DNA of 64,000 nt from Palsa-504 sp963789225 (GTDB taxonomy: Bacteria; Actinomycetota; Actinomycetes; Streptosporangiales; Streptosporangiaceae). The stretch spans positions 62,001 to 126,000 of the forward strand of contig CAWBKD010000017.1 of NCBI GenBank assembly GCA_963789225.1, read 5' to 3'. Under the pieces are notes generated by a model. It ran no database searches and had not been told where the DNA came from. It worked only from the letters and a program-made list of their open reading frames with translations. Below, piece by piece: positions 17,323-26,642 of this stretch (within the stretch, counting starts at the first letter, position 1; every line of letters starts with the position of its first letter). A program made the position numbers and the translations under genes.

Positions 17323-17743
17323 ATCGACTGATATCTTGCTTTCCATTATATTGGCGGGGTGGCGGGCAAGCCCATGACGGGGCAGGCGTTCTTCGTGCTC
17401 ACCGCGCTGGCCGGTGGCCCGCGGCACGGGTACGGCATCGTGCGTGAGGTGGCCGACCTCTCGCAGGGCCGGATCAAGCTGAAGATCGGCAGCCTGTACG
17501 GGGTGCTTGACCGGCTTGCCGCCGACGGGCTGATCGAGCCCGACCGGGAGGAAGCGCACGACGGTCGGCTCCGCCGCTACTACCGGCTGACCCGGGACGG
17601 GCGGCGCGCGCTGGCTGCCGAAGCCGAGCTTCGCGCCGCGACCGCCCAGGTCGTGCGGGCGCGACTCGGCCGGTCCGGTCCGGAGGCAGCCCGGTGAGCA
17701 GCGGCCTGGACCTGGAGCAGCGGTACCGGCGGGTGCTGCGGCT
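17323..17743 (+). repeat. Duplicated PadR-locus segment, copy 2 (intact parent)
   Basis: This copy contains the promoter block (ATCGACTGATATCTTG), the full PadR gene and the start of the membrane-protein gene. It matches copy 1 at 15711-15925 except for the segment deleted there. The left half of the inverted repeat present before copy 1 is not present here. Confidence 0.85.
17359..17697 (+). CDS. PadR-family transcriptional regulator
   Basis: The 112-residue protein has a single winged-helix PadR domain: FFVLTALAGGPRHGYGIVRE, KIGSLYGVLDRLAADGLIEP for recognition, and RRYYRLTRDGRRAL for the wing. It lacks the long C-terminal domain of the other PadR in the window. The start is GTG at 17359, where copy 1 has ATG. 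The stop overlaps the next gene's GTG, a common PadR/membrane-protein pairing in actinobacteria in which the regulator controls its partner. Half of the probable operator is missing upstream, so control may be altered. Confidence 0.88.
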   Translation: MAGKPMTGQAFFVLTALAGGPRHGYGIVREVADLSQGRIKLKIGSLYGVLDRLAADGLIEPDREEAHDGRLRRYYRLTRDGRRALAAEAELRAATAQVVRARLGRSGPEAAR

Positions 17744-18750
17744 GCTGCCCGCCTACTACCGCGACAAGTGGGAACAGGACATGGTCGCTGCCTTCCTGGA
17801 CAGCTGGCTGACCGGCGACCCGGAGGCAGATGAGTACATCACCAAGGCCGCCGGGCCCAGCTGGGCGGAGATCGCCAGCGTGGCCGGCCTGGCCGTCCGG
17901 CTCTACCTGGGCGGCGCGGGCACGCCGCCCAGGTACTTCGCCTGGGGACAAGCCATACGGCGCACGGTGCTGGCCGTCACCCTGGTCCAGGCGGTGCGGG
18001 GCCTTGACACGCTCCTGCGCACGGCCTGGAGCCGCCATCTGCTCGGCTGGCTTCCCGCGCCGCCCGCGAGCATAGCGCCCGGCACGCCCGGCGGCATGGT
18101 GCCGCCCATGGTGTGGTACCTGGTGGCCTACGCCTGGATCGTGAGTTTCGTCGTACTAGTTCTCGGGCATTACCGGACGGCCCAGGTCATCGCGGCGCTG
18201 GCCATCGTCCCTGACCTGGTTCTGGCTCGTGCAGGGCGAGTTCCTCGGCGCCTTGCGGGGGCCGTCCCTGGGACCGTGGGCCTTCTGGGTCCTGATCAAC
18301 CTTGCCCCGGTCCTGGCCATGGCCGCATTTCACCGGGATGCTCCGCCGGCTCCGCGCTGGCCCTGGCTGCTGGCCCTGCCCGTCGGCTACCTCCTGGCGT
18401 ACGGGCCGCAGCTTGCGCTCCAGGCGGCCGGCAGCTCCGCCTGGCGGCCCGATTTTTCCGGGCTGTACTGCATTCTCGTCAGCCTTGCCTGCCTGGCGTA
18501 TGCACCCAGGGCCCGATCCCGCCGCAGCGTCGGCCCGGGTTTGTGGTCGCTGACCCTGGCGCTGCTCGCCGCCGACGCCGGGGCATACCGGATCTTCTCC
18601 CTCACCGACTACCTGCACGACCCGCACTCGATCACGGTGAGCCTGGCCGAGCTGCTCATCCTGGCGGCCGCCGTCGCGCTGGTCGTCCCCGACGCCGCCC
18701 GCGCACAGACGCCGACGCCCGTACCGCCACCGCATCCGCACCCGGGATGA
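17694..18750 (+). pseudogene. Multi-pass membrane protein downstream of PadR, broken by a frameshift
   Basis: The first frame gives LEQRYRRVLRLLPAYYRDKW and hydrophobic segments up to about 18205. The protein-like reading then moves to another frame (SLTWFWLVQGEFLGALRG, then several further membrane segments) and ends at 18750. The total span is one base more than a multiple of three, which fits a single-base insertion near 18207. Corrected length is about 351 residues. PadR-linked proteins starting with RYRRVLR(L)LPAxYR are common in actinobacteria, but their function is unknown. I suspect sequence error; true inactivation is possible. Confidence 0.7.
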
Positions 18751-18890
18751 ACAGACGACGCCTTACCGGCGAGGAAACCCAGGACATGCTGCCGCTCCCC
18801 CCGATCTGAGGCAGGGGCGTTAGGCTGGCCCGGGATAATCCTGAGCCAGGCCGCCGAGATCGCCTGAGCAGAAACTAGGAGAGACCAAGC

Positions 18891-20078
18891 GTGGACCTGT
18901 TCGAGTATCAGGCGAAGGAGCTGTTCGCCGAATACGGCGTTCCCGTGCAGAAGGGCAAGGTGGCCCGCACGGCCGACGAAGCGCGCGAGATCGCGGCGGA
19001 GTTCGCCGCCCAAGGCCACCCCCTGGTGGTGGTGAAGGCGCAGGTGAAGACCGGCGGGCGCGGGAAGGCCGGGGGAGTGAAGCTGGCGGAAGGTCCGGAT
19101 GAGGCGTACGCCAAGGCCGGCCAGATCCTCGGCATGGACATCAAGGGCCACACCGTCCACTCGGTGCTGATCGCCCAGGCGAGCGACATCGCGGCCGAGT
19201 ACTACCTGTCCTTCCTGCTTGACCGGGCCAACCGGACCTTCCTTTCCATCTGCACGGTGCAGGGCGGCATGGAGATCGAGGAGGTCGCCCACACCAGCCC
19301 GGACGCGGTGGCGAGGATCCCGATATCGCCGCTGACGGGCGTGGACAGCGCCAAGGCGGCGGAGATCGTCGCGGCGGGCCGTATCCCGGCCGAGGCCGCC
19401 GCGGGAGCCGCCCTCGTGGCCGAGCGCCTGTGGGCCATGTTCGCGGACGAGGACGCGACGCTGGCCGAGGTCAACCCGATGGCGCTCACCACGGACGGCG
19501 AGGTACTCGCGGTCGACGGCAAGGTGACCCTGGACGACAACGCCGCGTTCCGGCAGGAGCACGCCAGGTTCGACGACCTCAGCAGCACGGACCCGATCGA
19601 GGCCAGGGCCATCCAGAAGCACCTCAACTACGTCAAGCTCGACGGCGAGGTCGGCATCATCGGCAACGGCGCCGGACTGGTCATGTCGACCCTCGACGTG
19701 GTGGCCTACGCGGGCCAGCCGTTCGGCGGCATCCGGCCCGCGAACTTCCTCGACATCGGCGGCGGGGCCTCCGCCGAGGTGATGGCGAACGGCCTGGAGA
19801 TCGTCCTGTCCGACCCGAGTGTGCGCAGCGTCCTGGTCAACGTGTTCGGCGGGATCACCTCCTGCGATGCGGTGGCCAACGGGATCGTCTCGGCGATCGG
19901 CATGCTGGAAGCGCGCGGCGACCACGTGGACCGCCCGATCGTGGTCCGGCTGGACGGCAACAACGCCGCCGAGGGCAGGCGGATCCTGTCCGAGGCGGCC
20001 ATCGCCGCGGTCGAACAGGTGGCGACGATGGACGGCGCGGCCCGCCGGGCCGCGGAACTCGCCGCGAAGGGAGCATGA
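18891..20078 (+). CDS. sucC: Succinyl-CoA synthetase (ADP-forming) beta subunit
   Basis: The 395-residue protein begins MDLFEYQAKELFAEYGVPV, the standard SucC start. An ATP-grasp fold follows with VVKAQVKTGGRGKAGGVKL for nucleotide binding, and EVNPMALT with metal ligands, then a CoA-ligase domain with GNGAGLVMSTLD. With SucD it converts succinyl-CoA, ADP and phosphate to succinate, CoA and ATP in the TCA cycle. GTG 18891 is preceded by AGGAGAG at about 18877-18883. A possible -10 element TAGGCT lies at 18821-18826. sucD follows three bases after the stop. Confidence 0.97.
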   Translation: MDLFEYQAKELFAEYGVPVQKGKVARTADEAREIAAEFAAQGHPLVVVKAQVKTGGRGKAGGVKLAEGPDEAYAKAGQILGMDIKGHTVHSVLIAQASDIAAEYYLSFLLDRANRTFLSICTVQGGMEIEEVAHTSPDAVARIPISPLTGVDSAKAAEIVAAGRIPAEAAAGAALVAERLWAMFADEDATLAEVNPMALTTDGEVLAVDGKVTLDDNAAFRQEHARFDDLSSTDPIEARAIQKHLNYVKLDGEVGIIGNGAGLVMSTLDVVAYAGQPFGGIRPANFLDIGGGASAEVMANGLEIVLSDPSVRSVLVNVFGGITSCDAVANGIVSAIGMLEARGDHVDRPIVVRLDGNNAAEGRRILSEAAIAAVEQVATMDGAARRAAELAAKGA

Positions 20079-20081
20079 CCG

Positions 20082-20966
20082 ATGGCGATCTTCCTGACCG
20101 GCCAGAGCCGGGTCATGGTCCAGGGCATCACCGGTTCCGAGGGGCGCAGGCACGGTGCGCGGATGCTGGCCGCCGGCACCAACGTGGTCGGCGGCACCAA
20201 CCCCCGTAAGGCAGGCCAGACCGTCGAGCTGAACGGCGTGGACGTCCCGGTCTTCGGCACGGTTGCCGAGACCATGGCGGCCACCGGGGCCGACGTGTCC
20301 GTGGTCTTCGTTCCCGCGGCGGGGACCAAGGCCGCGGTGATCGAGGCGATCGACGCGCGGATCCCGCTGTGCATCGTGATCACCGAGGGCATCCCGGTGC
20401 ACGACACCGCGGAGTTCTGGGCGTACGCCGGCGAGGTCGGCCACCTGACGCGGATCATCGGGCCGAACTGCCCGGGCGTCGCCTCGCCTGGTAAGTCCAA
20501 CGCCGGCATCATCCCGGCCGACATCACCAGCGAGGGCCGCATCGGCCTGGTGTCCAAGTCGGGCACCCTGACCTACCAGATGATGTACGAACTGCGCGAC
20601 ATCGGGTTCTCGACCGCGGTCGGGATCGGCGGCGACCCGGTGATCGGGACCACGCACATCGACTGCCTGGAGGCGTTCGAGCAGGACCCGGAGACCGACG
20701 CGATCGTGATGATCGGCGAGATCGGCGGCGACGCGGAGGAGCGCGCCGGGGCCTTCATCGAGCAGCACGTGTCCAAGCCGGTCGTGGGGTACGTGGCCGG
20801 GTTCACCGCGCCGGAAGGCAAGACGATGGGGCACGCCGGCGCCATCATCTCGGGTTCCTCCGGAACCGCTCAGGCCAAGAAGGAAGCGCTGGAGAAGGCC
20901 GGTGTCCGCGTCGGCAAGACCCCCAGCGAGACCGCCGCTCTGGTCCGCGACATCATGCAGCGCTAG
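20082..20966 (+). CDS. sucD: Succinyl-CoA synthetase alpha subunit
   Basis: The 294-residue subunit has an N-terminal CoA-binding Rossmann domain (GQSRVMVQGITGSEG, GTNPRKAGQ) and the phosphohistidine loop GKTMGHAGAIISG. It forms the catalytic complex with SucC. The start is ATG 20082, three bases after the sucC stop, so the two are co-transcribed. sucC-sucD followed by a DUF6350 gene and purN-purH is a conserved actinobacterial arrangement. Confidence 0.97.
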   Translation: MAIFLTGQSRVMVQGITGSEGRRHGARMLAAGTNVVGGTNPRKAGQTVELNGVDVPVFGTVAETMAATGADVSVVFVPAAGTKAAVIEAIDARIPLCIVITEGIPVHDTAEFWAYAGEVGHLTRIIGPNCPGVASPGKSNAGIIPADITSEGRIGLVSKSGTLTYQMMYELRDIGFSTAVGIGGDPVIGTTHIDCLEAFEQDPETDAIVMIGEIGGDAEERAGAFIEQHVSKPVVGYVAGFTAPEGKTMGHAGAIISGSSGTAQAKKEALEKAGVRVGKTPSETAALVRDIMQR

Positions 20967-21020
20967 CCCGGCCCGGCGCGCCTGCTTGGGTCGGCGGGCA
21001 GCCGTTGTCAGGATCGGTTT

Positions 21021-22418
21021 GTGGCTGTTACCGAGCAGGCCCGGCCGGCCTCCGCCCCGGGGTCCGAGGGAAGGGCCGGGGGGCGACCCGCGCGGCCGCT
21101 GGTCGTGACGGGGTCCATCGCGGCCTGCGCGGCGGCCGCCAGCGGGCTCGCCGTCCTCGTTACCCTGACCGCGATCGGGTGGATCACCGCACCGCACGTG
21201 GGGATCGGCAGCGGGCTCGTCGGGGTGCTGCGGACGGCCGCCATGCTGTGGCTGGTCGCGCACCACGTCGGGTTCACGGTCCGCGGGGCGGGTCGCATCG
21301 GCATGCTCCCGCTCGGGCTGGTGCTGCTGCCCGGAGCGCTGCTGTTCCTGGCCGGACGCTGGGTGGTGCACGCCGGAGCGGTCACCCGGCTCCGCCACGT
21401 CGGCTACGTGGCCGTCGCCCTCGCGCTGCCCTACACTCTGCTGGCCGGGGCGGTGGCCGTGGCGAGCAGGACGGCAAATCTGGCGCCCACGCTCTGGCAG
21501 GCGGTGATCGCGTCGTTCCTGCTCGCCCTGGTCGCCGGCGGGCTGGGCGCCGCCCGCGGGCTGGCCCGCTGGTCCCGGCTGGGCGGGCTGATGCCTGCCA
21601 GGCCGCGCTCGATCGTGATGGGCATGCTGGCGTCGGGCGCCGTCCTGGTCGCGGCCGGCGCGGTGCTGGCCGGCGGCTCCCTGGCGGTGCACCTGGCGGA
21701 GGTCAGGGCGGCCACCGACGCGCTGACCCCGGGCCTGATGGGAGCCGCGCTGCTGCTCTTGGCCCAGCTCGCCTACGTCCCGAACGCGATCGTCTGGGCC
21801 ATCGCCTACACCCTCGGCCCGGGGTTCGCCGTCGGCGCGGGCACCGTCGTCGCCCCGACCGGCTCGGCGCTCGGCGCCGTCCCCATCTTCCCGATGCTCG
21901 CGGCCCTGCCCGCAGGCGCGCGACCAGGCGGTCCGGGCCTGATCCCGGTCCTCGTGCTCGCGGTGCCGTACCTGGCGGGCGCGCTCGGCGGGCTCGTCAC
22001 GGCCCGGATCACCCCCACGCCGGTGCTCGAGGCCGCCCCGCTGTGGGGGTTCATCGCCGGCGCGGCGGCGGGCGCCGCCCTCGGCCTGACCGCGGCGTTC
22101 TCGGGCGGCCCGCTCGGCGACGGCCGCCTGGCCGTGGTCGGCCCGTCCGGCTGGCAGGTCACCCTGGTGGCCGTCCTGGAGATCGGCGTGACCGCGGCGC
22201 TGACGGCCGCCGCGGCGAACTGGGTGATCCTCCGCCGCGCTGGCCGCCGCAGGTCAGCGGGTCTGCCCGTCCCCGGCGACGATGACGACGCGGACACCGG
22301 CCCCATCCCGGTCGTGGTCATGCCCGGGGTGGTCGACGAGACCGACGACGCGGATGGCCACCGGATCTACCTGAACCCCTGGGCCGGCTGGGATCAGGAC
22401 GAGCCAGCGGACGACTAA
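21021..22418 (+). CDS. DUF6350-family multi-pass membrane protein
   Basis: The product is 465 residues. A polar N-terminal 30 residues precede about ten hydrophobic segments spread to residue 415, and the C-terminal tail is acidic and polar. Position between sucD and purN matches the actinobacterial DUF6350 family, members of which have been linked to cell division in mycobacteria (PerM). I infer the family from position and topology rather than a specific motif. The GTG start at 21021 lies 54 bases after sucD. Confidence 0.75.
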   Translation: MAVTEQARPASAPGSEGRAGGRPARPLVVTGSIAACAAAASGLAVLVTLTAIGWITAPHVGIGSGLVGVLRTAAMLWLVAHHVGFTVRGAGRIGMLPLGLVLLPGALLFLAGRWVVHAGAVTRLRHVGYVAVALALPYTLLAGAVAVASRTANLAPTLWQAVIASFLLALVAGGLGAARGLARWSRLGGLMPARPRSIVMGMLASGAVLVAAGAVLAGGSLAVHLAEVRAATDALTPGLMGAALLLLAQLAYVPNAIVWAIAYTLGPGFAVGAGTVVAPTGSALGAVPIFPMLAALPAGARPGGPGLIPVLVLAVPYLAGALGGLVTARITPTPVLEAAPLWGFIAGAAAGAALGLTAAFSGGPLGDGRLAVVGPSGWQVTLVAVLEIGVTAALTAAAANWVILRRAGRRRSAGLPVPGDDDDADTGPIPVVVMPGVVDETDDADGHRIYLNPWAGWDQDEPADD

Positions 22419-22897
22419 CGGCCGTTGTCCAGGACGCCGATCTCCCCGCCGACCGACTTGTTGAACTGCGCGTGGCAGGCCTGCTGCGCCGCCACCGTGT
22501 TCGCGCTGTTCATGCAGGAGTAGTACGCGCTCACCTGCGGCCAGAACACCGCCAGGACGAGCAGCCACAGCGCGCTCAACGCGAGGCCGAACCCGCCGAG
22601 CACGATGCCGGCGACCGCCCCGCGCGGGCGGGCCGTGCCGCTGCGCCGCGCCTTCCGGTTCGCGCCCGCGCCCAGCCAGATCGCCGTCACGGCGAACAGC
22701 AGGGTCAAGATGGCCACGTAGATGCCGCGGCTCAGGTTGCCGAGCCCGAGCGCCAGGCCGAGCAGGCTGAGCACGCCCATGGCGAGCGCCGCCAGGGCGC
22801 GCTGGCGCAGGGCGGGGTCCGCAGGCGGGAGCTGCCGGGCGGGCAGCATCCCCGGGGGTTGCGTTCCGCGCCTGCCGGGCGGTGAGTATCTGGCCAT
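22415..22897 (-). CDS. Small membrane protein, DUF4190-like
   Basis: The product is 160 residues. A Pro-rich, Arg-rich cytoplasmic N-terminus precedes three hydrophobic segments (LAALAMGVLSLLGLALGLG, IYVAILTLLFAVTAIWLGAG, VAGIVLGGFGLALSALWLLV). An extracytoplasmic tail with two Cys follows (YSCMNSANTVAAQQACHAQF). This matches the pattern of DUF4190-type actinobacterial membrane proteins of unknown role. It is convergent with the DUF6350 gene and overlaps its stop by four bases. Confidence 0.7.
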   Translation of the reverse strand: MARYSPPGRRGTQPPGMLPARQLPPADPALRQRALAALAMGVLSLLGLALGLGNLSRGIYVAILTLLFAVTAIWLGAGANRKARRSGTARPRGAVAGIVLGGFGLALSALWLLVLAVFWPQVSAYYSCMNSANTVAAQQACHAQFNKSVGGEIGVLDNGR

Positions 22898-22954
22898 CGG
22901 CTTCTATTTTGCCCCCGCCGGCCGCTCGCCCCCCACCTGCCTTAAGGTGGCGGC

Positions 22955-23569
22955 ATGGTCGCGCGGCTGGTGGTGCTCGTCTCCGGCGAGGGGACCAACC
23001 TCCAGGCGCTGATCGACGCCTGCCGCGACCCGGGCTACGGGGCCCTGGTGGCCGCGGTGGGCGCGGACCGCGGCGGGATCGGCGCGCTGGCCCGGGCCGA
23101 ACGGGCCGGCCTGCCCACCTTCACCGTCCGGCTGGCGGACCACCCGGCGCGGGAGGACTGGGACCGGGCCCTGACGCGCGCGTGCGCGCGCCACGCCCCC
23201 GACCTGGTCGTCCTGGCCGGGTTCATGAAGCTCGTCGGCGGTGAGTTCCTCGGCTCCTTCGGCGGGCGCTGCGTGAACACGCACCCGGCGCTGCTACCGT
23301 CGTTTCCCGGCGCGAACGGCGTCCGCGACGCGCTGGCCCACGGGGTAAAGGTCACGGGGTGCACCGTCTTCCTCGTCGACGCTGGCGTGGACACCGGGCC
23401 GATCCTGGCGCAGGCCTGCGTGCCCGTCGCGGACGACGATGACCAGGCGACGCTGCACGAGCGGATCAAATTGACCGAACGAGCATTGCTCGTGGGCACC
23501 GTAGGCCGGATGGTCCGCGAGGGCTGGTCCGTCCGGGGCAGGAAGGCAACGATCAGGGAGGCACCGTGA
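22955..23569 (+). CDS. purN: Phosphoribosylglycinamide formyltransferase
   Basis: The 204-residue GART enzyme transfers a formyl group from 10-formyl-THF to GAR, the third step of purine synthesis. Visible features are VLVSGEGTNLQALID for phosphate binding, VNTHPALLPSFPGANGV containing the catalytic His, and the signature GCTVFLVDAGVDTGPILAQ with the catalytic Asp. The stop overlaps the purH GTG (GTGA), giving coupled translation of two consecutive folate-dependent steps. Confidence 0.96.
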   Translation: MVARLVVLVSGEGTNLQALIDACRDPGYGALVAAVGADRGGIGALARAERAGLPTFTVRLADHPAREDWDRALTRACARHAPDLVVLAGFMKLVGGEFLGSFGGRCVNTHPALLPSFPGANGVRDALAHGVKVTGCTVFLVDAGVDTGPILAQACVPVADDDDQATLHERIKLTERALLVGTVGRMVREGWSVRGRKATIREAP

Positions 23570-25128
23570 CCAGGGTGGCCATCAGGCGGGCGCTGATCAG
23601 CGTCTACGACAAGACCGGCCTGGAGGAGCTGGCGGCCGGGCTGCACGCGGCGGGCGTCGAGATCATCTCCACCGGCAGCACCGCGGCCAGGATCGGCGGG
23701 GCTGGCGTGCCGGTCACGCACGTGGAGGAGCTCACCGGCTTCCCCGAGTGCCTGGGCGGGCGGGTGAAGACGCTGCACCCCCGGGTGCACGCGGGCCTGC
23801 TCGCCGATGCCGCGGACGCCGGGCACCAGGCTCAGCTGGCCGAGCTCGGGGTCGAGCCGTTCCAGCTGCTCGTGTCGAACCTGTACCCGTTCGCGGCCAC
23901 GGTCGCGTCCGGCGCCCCGCCGGCCGAGTGCGTCGAGCAGATCGACATCGGCGGCCCGGCGATGGTGCGCGCCGCGGCCAAGAACCACGGCTCGGTGGCC
24001 GTCGTCACCGAGCCGGCCAGGTACGGCGACGTGCTGGCCGCGCTGGCCGCGGGCGGTTTCACCCTGGACCAGCGCAGGCTCCTGGCCGCCGAGGCGTTCG
24101 CGCGCACCGCCGCCTACGACCTCGCGGTCGCTTCCTGGTTCGCCTCCGCGTACGCGCCGGACGACCTCGCGCGCGAAACCGGCTGGCCCCAGGTGGCGGG
24201 CGCGCTGTGGCGGCGGGCTGAGGTACTGCGTTACGGCGAGAACCCGCACCAGCGCGCGGCGCTGTACGCCGCCGACCCCGCGGACGGCCTCGCCGCCGCG
24301 GAACTGCTGCACGGCAAGGCCATGTCGTACAACAACTACGTCGACGCCGACGCGGCCCGCCGGGCGGCCTACGACTTCGGCCAGCCCTGCGTGGCCATCA
24401 TCAAGCACTCCAACCCGTGCGGCATCGCCATCGGGACCGACCTGGCCGACGCGCACGCCAAGGCGCACGCGTGCGATCCCATATCGGCGTTCGGCGGGGT
24501 GATCGCGGCCAACGGCCGCGTGACCGCCGAGCTGGCCCGGCAGATCGCCGGCGTGTTCACCGAGGTGGTGATCGCCCCCGGCTTCGACGCCGAGGCGCTC
24601 GACATCCTGTCCGCGAGCAAGAACATCCGGCTGCTGCGCTGCGCGGCACCGACGGCGGGCCCGGCCGTGGAACTGCGCCCGGTGACCGGAGGGATCCTGC
24701 TGCAGTCCGCCAACCTGGTCAGCGAGCCCGGCGACGACCCCGCAGGATGGGAGCTCAAGGCGGGCCCGGCGGCCAGCCCCGCGGAGCTCGCGGACCTTAT
24801 GTTCGCGTGGAAGGCATGTCGTTCGGTCAAATCCAACGCCATCATGCTGGCCCGCGATGGCGCGTCGGTCGGCGTGGGGATGGGCCAGGTCAACCGGGTC
24901 GACGCGGCCAGGCTAGCCGTGCTGCGCGCCGGGGACCGGGCCGCTGGCTCGGTCGCGGCCAGCGACGCGTACTTCCCCTTCGCCGACGGCTTCGAGATCC
25001 TGGCCGCGGCCGGAGTGGCCGCGGTGGCCGAGCCCGGCGGCTCGATCCGGGATCACCTGACCATCGCCGCCGCCGAGGCGGCGGGCATTCCGCTCTACTT
25101 CACCGGCGTCCGGCACTTCTACCACTAG
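23566..25128 (+). CDS. purH: Bifunctional AICAR transformylase/IMP cyclohydrolase
   Basis: This 520-residue enzyme catalyses the last two steps of IMP synthesis. The N-terminal IMP cyclohydrolase domain shows YDKTGLEELA, STGSTA and GGRVKTLHPRVHAGLL. The C-terminal transformylase domain shows RYGENPHQRAALY and IIKHSNPCGIA, with the Lys-His pair of the active site. It overlaps purN by four bases upstream and the convergent ugd gene by four bases at its stop. Confidence 0.97.
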   Translation: MTRVAIRRALISVYDKTGLEELAAGLHAAGVEIISTGSTAARIGGAGVPVTHVEELTGFPECLGGRVKTLHPRVHAGLLADAADAGHQAQLAELGVEPFQLLVSNLYPFAATVASGAPPAECVEQIDIGGPAMVRAAAKNHGSVAVVTEPARYGDVLAALAAGGFTLDQRRLLAAEAFARTAAYDLAVASWFASAYAPDDLARETGWPQVAGALWRRAEVLRYGENPHQRAALYAADPADGLAAAELLHGKAMSYNNYVDADAARRAAYDFGQPCVAIIKHSNPCGIAIGTDLADAHAKAHACDPISAFGGVIAANGRVTAELARQIAGVFTEVVIAPGFDAEALDILSASKNIRLLRCAAPTAGPAVELRPVTGGILLQSANLVSEPGDDPAGWELKAGPAASPAELADLMFAWKACRSVKSNAIMLARDGASVGVGMGQVNRVDAARLAVLRAGDRAAGSVAASDAYFPFADGFEILAAAGVAAVAEPGGSIRDHLTIAAAEAAGIPLYFTGVRHFYH

Positions 25129-26438
25129 GGCCGGCCCAGGATATGCACCGACCAGCCGGCGCTGCTCCATAGCCCGGCGTCCAGGGTGCCGCGCGCGTCG
25201 ATGATCGCCCGGCGGGCGACGACGCCGGCGAGCGCGGCCGGGTCGATGGCCTGGTAGTCCGACCACTCGGTCAGGTGCAGCACGAGCTCGGCGCCCTGCG
25301 CCGCCTCGAAGACCGATGGCGCGTACGTCAGGTCAGGGCGCTTCCTGGCCGCGTTGGGCATGGCCACGGGGTCATGAACGGACACAACCGCTCCCTCCGC
25401 CGCCAGGCGATCGCAGACGGCCAGGCTCGGCGAATCACGGACGTCGTCGCTGTTCGGCTTGAACGCCACGCCGAGGACCGCCACGCGCGTGCCCGCCAGC
25501 GTGCCTCCGGCCAGCGCCCTGGCCAGCGCGATGACGCGGTCCTTCCGCCCCTGATTGATCGTGTCCACCGCGGTGAGGAGGCTGACCACCGAGTCGACGC
25601 CGAGGTCGGCGGCCGTCGCCCGGAACGCCCGGATGTCCTTGGGCAGGCACCCGCCGCCGAACCCGAGCCCAGGCGACAGGAACCGCCGGCCGATCCTGGC
25701 GTCGTACCCGAGCGCGTCCGCGAGCGGCATCACGTCGGCGCCCGCCGCCTCGCAGACCTCGGCCATGGCGTTGATGAACGAGATCTTGGTCGCCAGGAAC
25801 GCGTTCGCCGCCACCTTGACCAGCTCGGCCGTCTCCAGGTCCATGACAAGCAGCGGGACCCCGCCCGCCAGCGGCGCGGCGTAGACCTCCCGCAGCAGGA
25901 CCTCGGCGCGCGAAGAGGTCACCCCGAGCACGATGCGGTCGGGGGCGAGGCTGTCCTGGACGGCGAACCCCTCGCGCAGGAACTCGGGATTCGAAGCCAG
26001 TTCGACCCGCGGGCCGGCCGGCGCGGCCGCACGCACCCGGCTCATCACCCGCCGCGCCGTCCCGACCGGGACGGTCGACTTCCCCACGATCAGGCACTCC
26101 GCCGTCAGGTGCGGGGCCAGCGCGTCGGCGGCGGCGTCGACGAAGCTCAGGTCGGCCTGGCCGGATTCGCCCTCAGGAGTGCCGACGCACAGGAAGTGAA
26201 CCTCCCCGAACTCCGCCACCTCGGCGAAGGACATGGTGAAACGGAGCCGCCCGGCTTCCAGGTTCTTCCGCAGCAGCGGTTCCAGGCCGGGTTCGAAGAA
26301 CGGTGCCTCGCCCTGCGCGGCCCTGGTGATCTTGTCCTGGTCGATGTCGATGGCCAGCACGTCGTGGCCGAGGTCCGCCATGCAGACGGCGTGGGTCAGG
26401 CCGAGGTACCCAGTTCCGATCACGGTAACCCGGGGCAA
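25125..26438 (-). CDS. UDP-glucose/GDP-mannose dehydrogenase family protein
   Basis: The 437-residue enzyme has the N-terminal NAD fold (VIGTGYLGLTHAVCMADLGH), the central FLATKISFINA with the conserved Lys, and GFGGGCLPKD with the catalytic Cys. The fit is best to UDP-glucose 6-dehydrogenase, which makes UDP-glucuronate for cell-wall or exopolysaccharides by two NAD-dependent oxidations. GDP-mannose dehydrogenase is less likely. The gene stands alone, convergent with purH and divergent from etfB. A Shine-Dalgarno-like GGAGCG lies before the ATG. Confidence 0.9.
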   Translation of the reverse strand: MPRVTVIGTGYLGLTHAVCMADLGHDVLAIDIDQDKITRAAQGEAPFFEPGLEPLLRKNLEAGRLRFTMSFAEVAEFGEVHFLCVGTPEGESGQADLSFVDAAADALAPHLTAECLIVGKSTVPVGTARRVMSRVRAAAPAGPRVELASNPEFLREGFAVQDSLAPDRIVLGVTSSRAEVLLREVYAAPLAGGVPLLVMDLETAELVKVAANAFLATKISFINAMAEVCEAAGADVMPLADALGYDARIGRRFLSPGLGFGGGCLPKDIRAFRATAADLGVDSVVSLLTAVDTINQGRKDRVIALARALAGGTLAGTRVAVLGVAFKPNSDDVRDSPSLAVCDRLAAEGAVVSVHDPVAMPNAARKRPDLTYAPSVFEAAQGAELVLHLTEWSDYQAIDPAALAGVVARRAIIDARGTLDAGLWSSAGWSVHILGRP

Positions 26439-26541
26439 ATGGACGCTCCTCTCGGTCGATTTTCCTCACCATAACTTTCGGCCGGCTTACAGACTCCGAC
26501 GCTGGAGTAGCGGTCCGCTGGCCGTTGAGGAAACAAACCGA

Positions 26542-26558
26542 TTACTACCAGCCAGTAA
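26542..26558. promoter_or_regulatory. Inverted repeat between ugd and etfB, candidate operator
   Basis: TTACT and AGTAA flank a 7-base spacer (ACCAGCC), about 100 bases before the etfB ATG. The half-sites resemble those of TetR-type fatty-acid and acyl-CoA regulators in general style, which would suit an electron transfer flavoprotein operon. The match is short and could be chance. Confidence 0.35.
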
Positions 26559-26642
26559 CATTGAGGTCGCGACCCGGTGCCCGGCCGCGCCGGGCGGTTT
26601 GGCAGGCTGTAGGCCAGCAACGAAGGAGGTCGGTGTCGTCCA

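Noticed and set aside
18609..21692. A very long minus-strand open frame of over 1000 codons
   Set aside because: It runs antisense to sucC, sucD and part of the DUF6350 gene. Its composition is the low-complexity pattern expected opposite high-GC genes and it has no family motifs.
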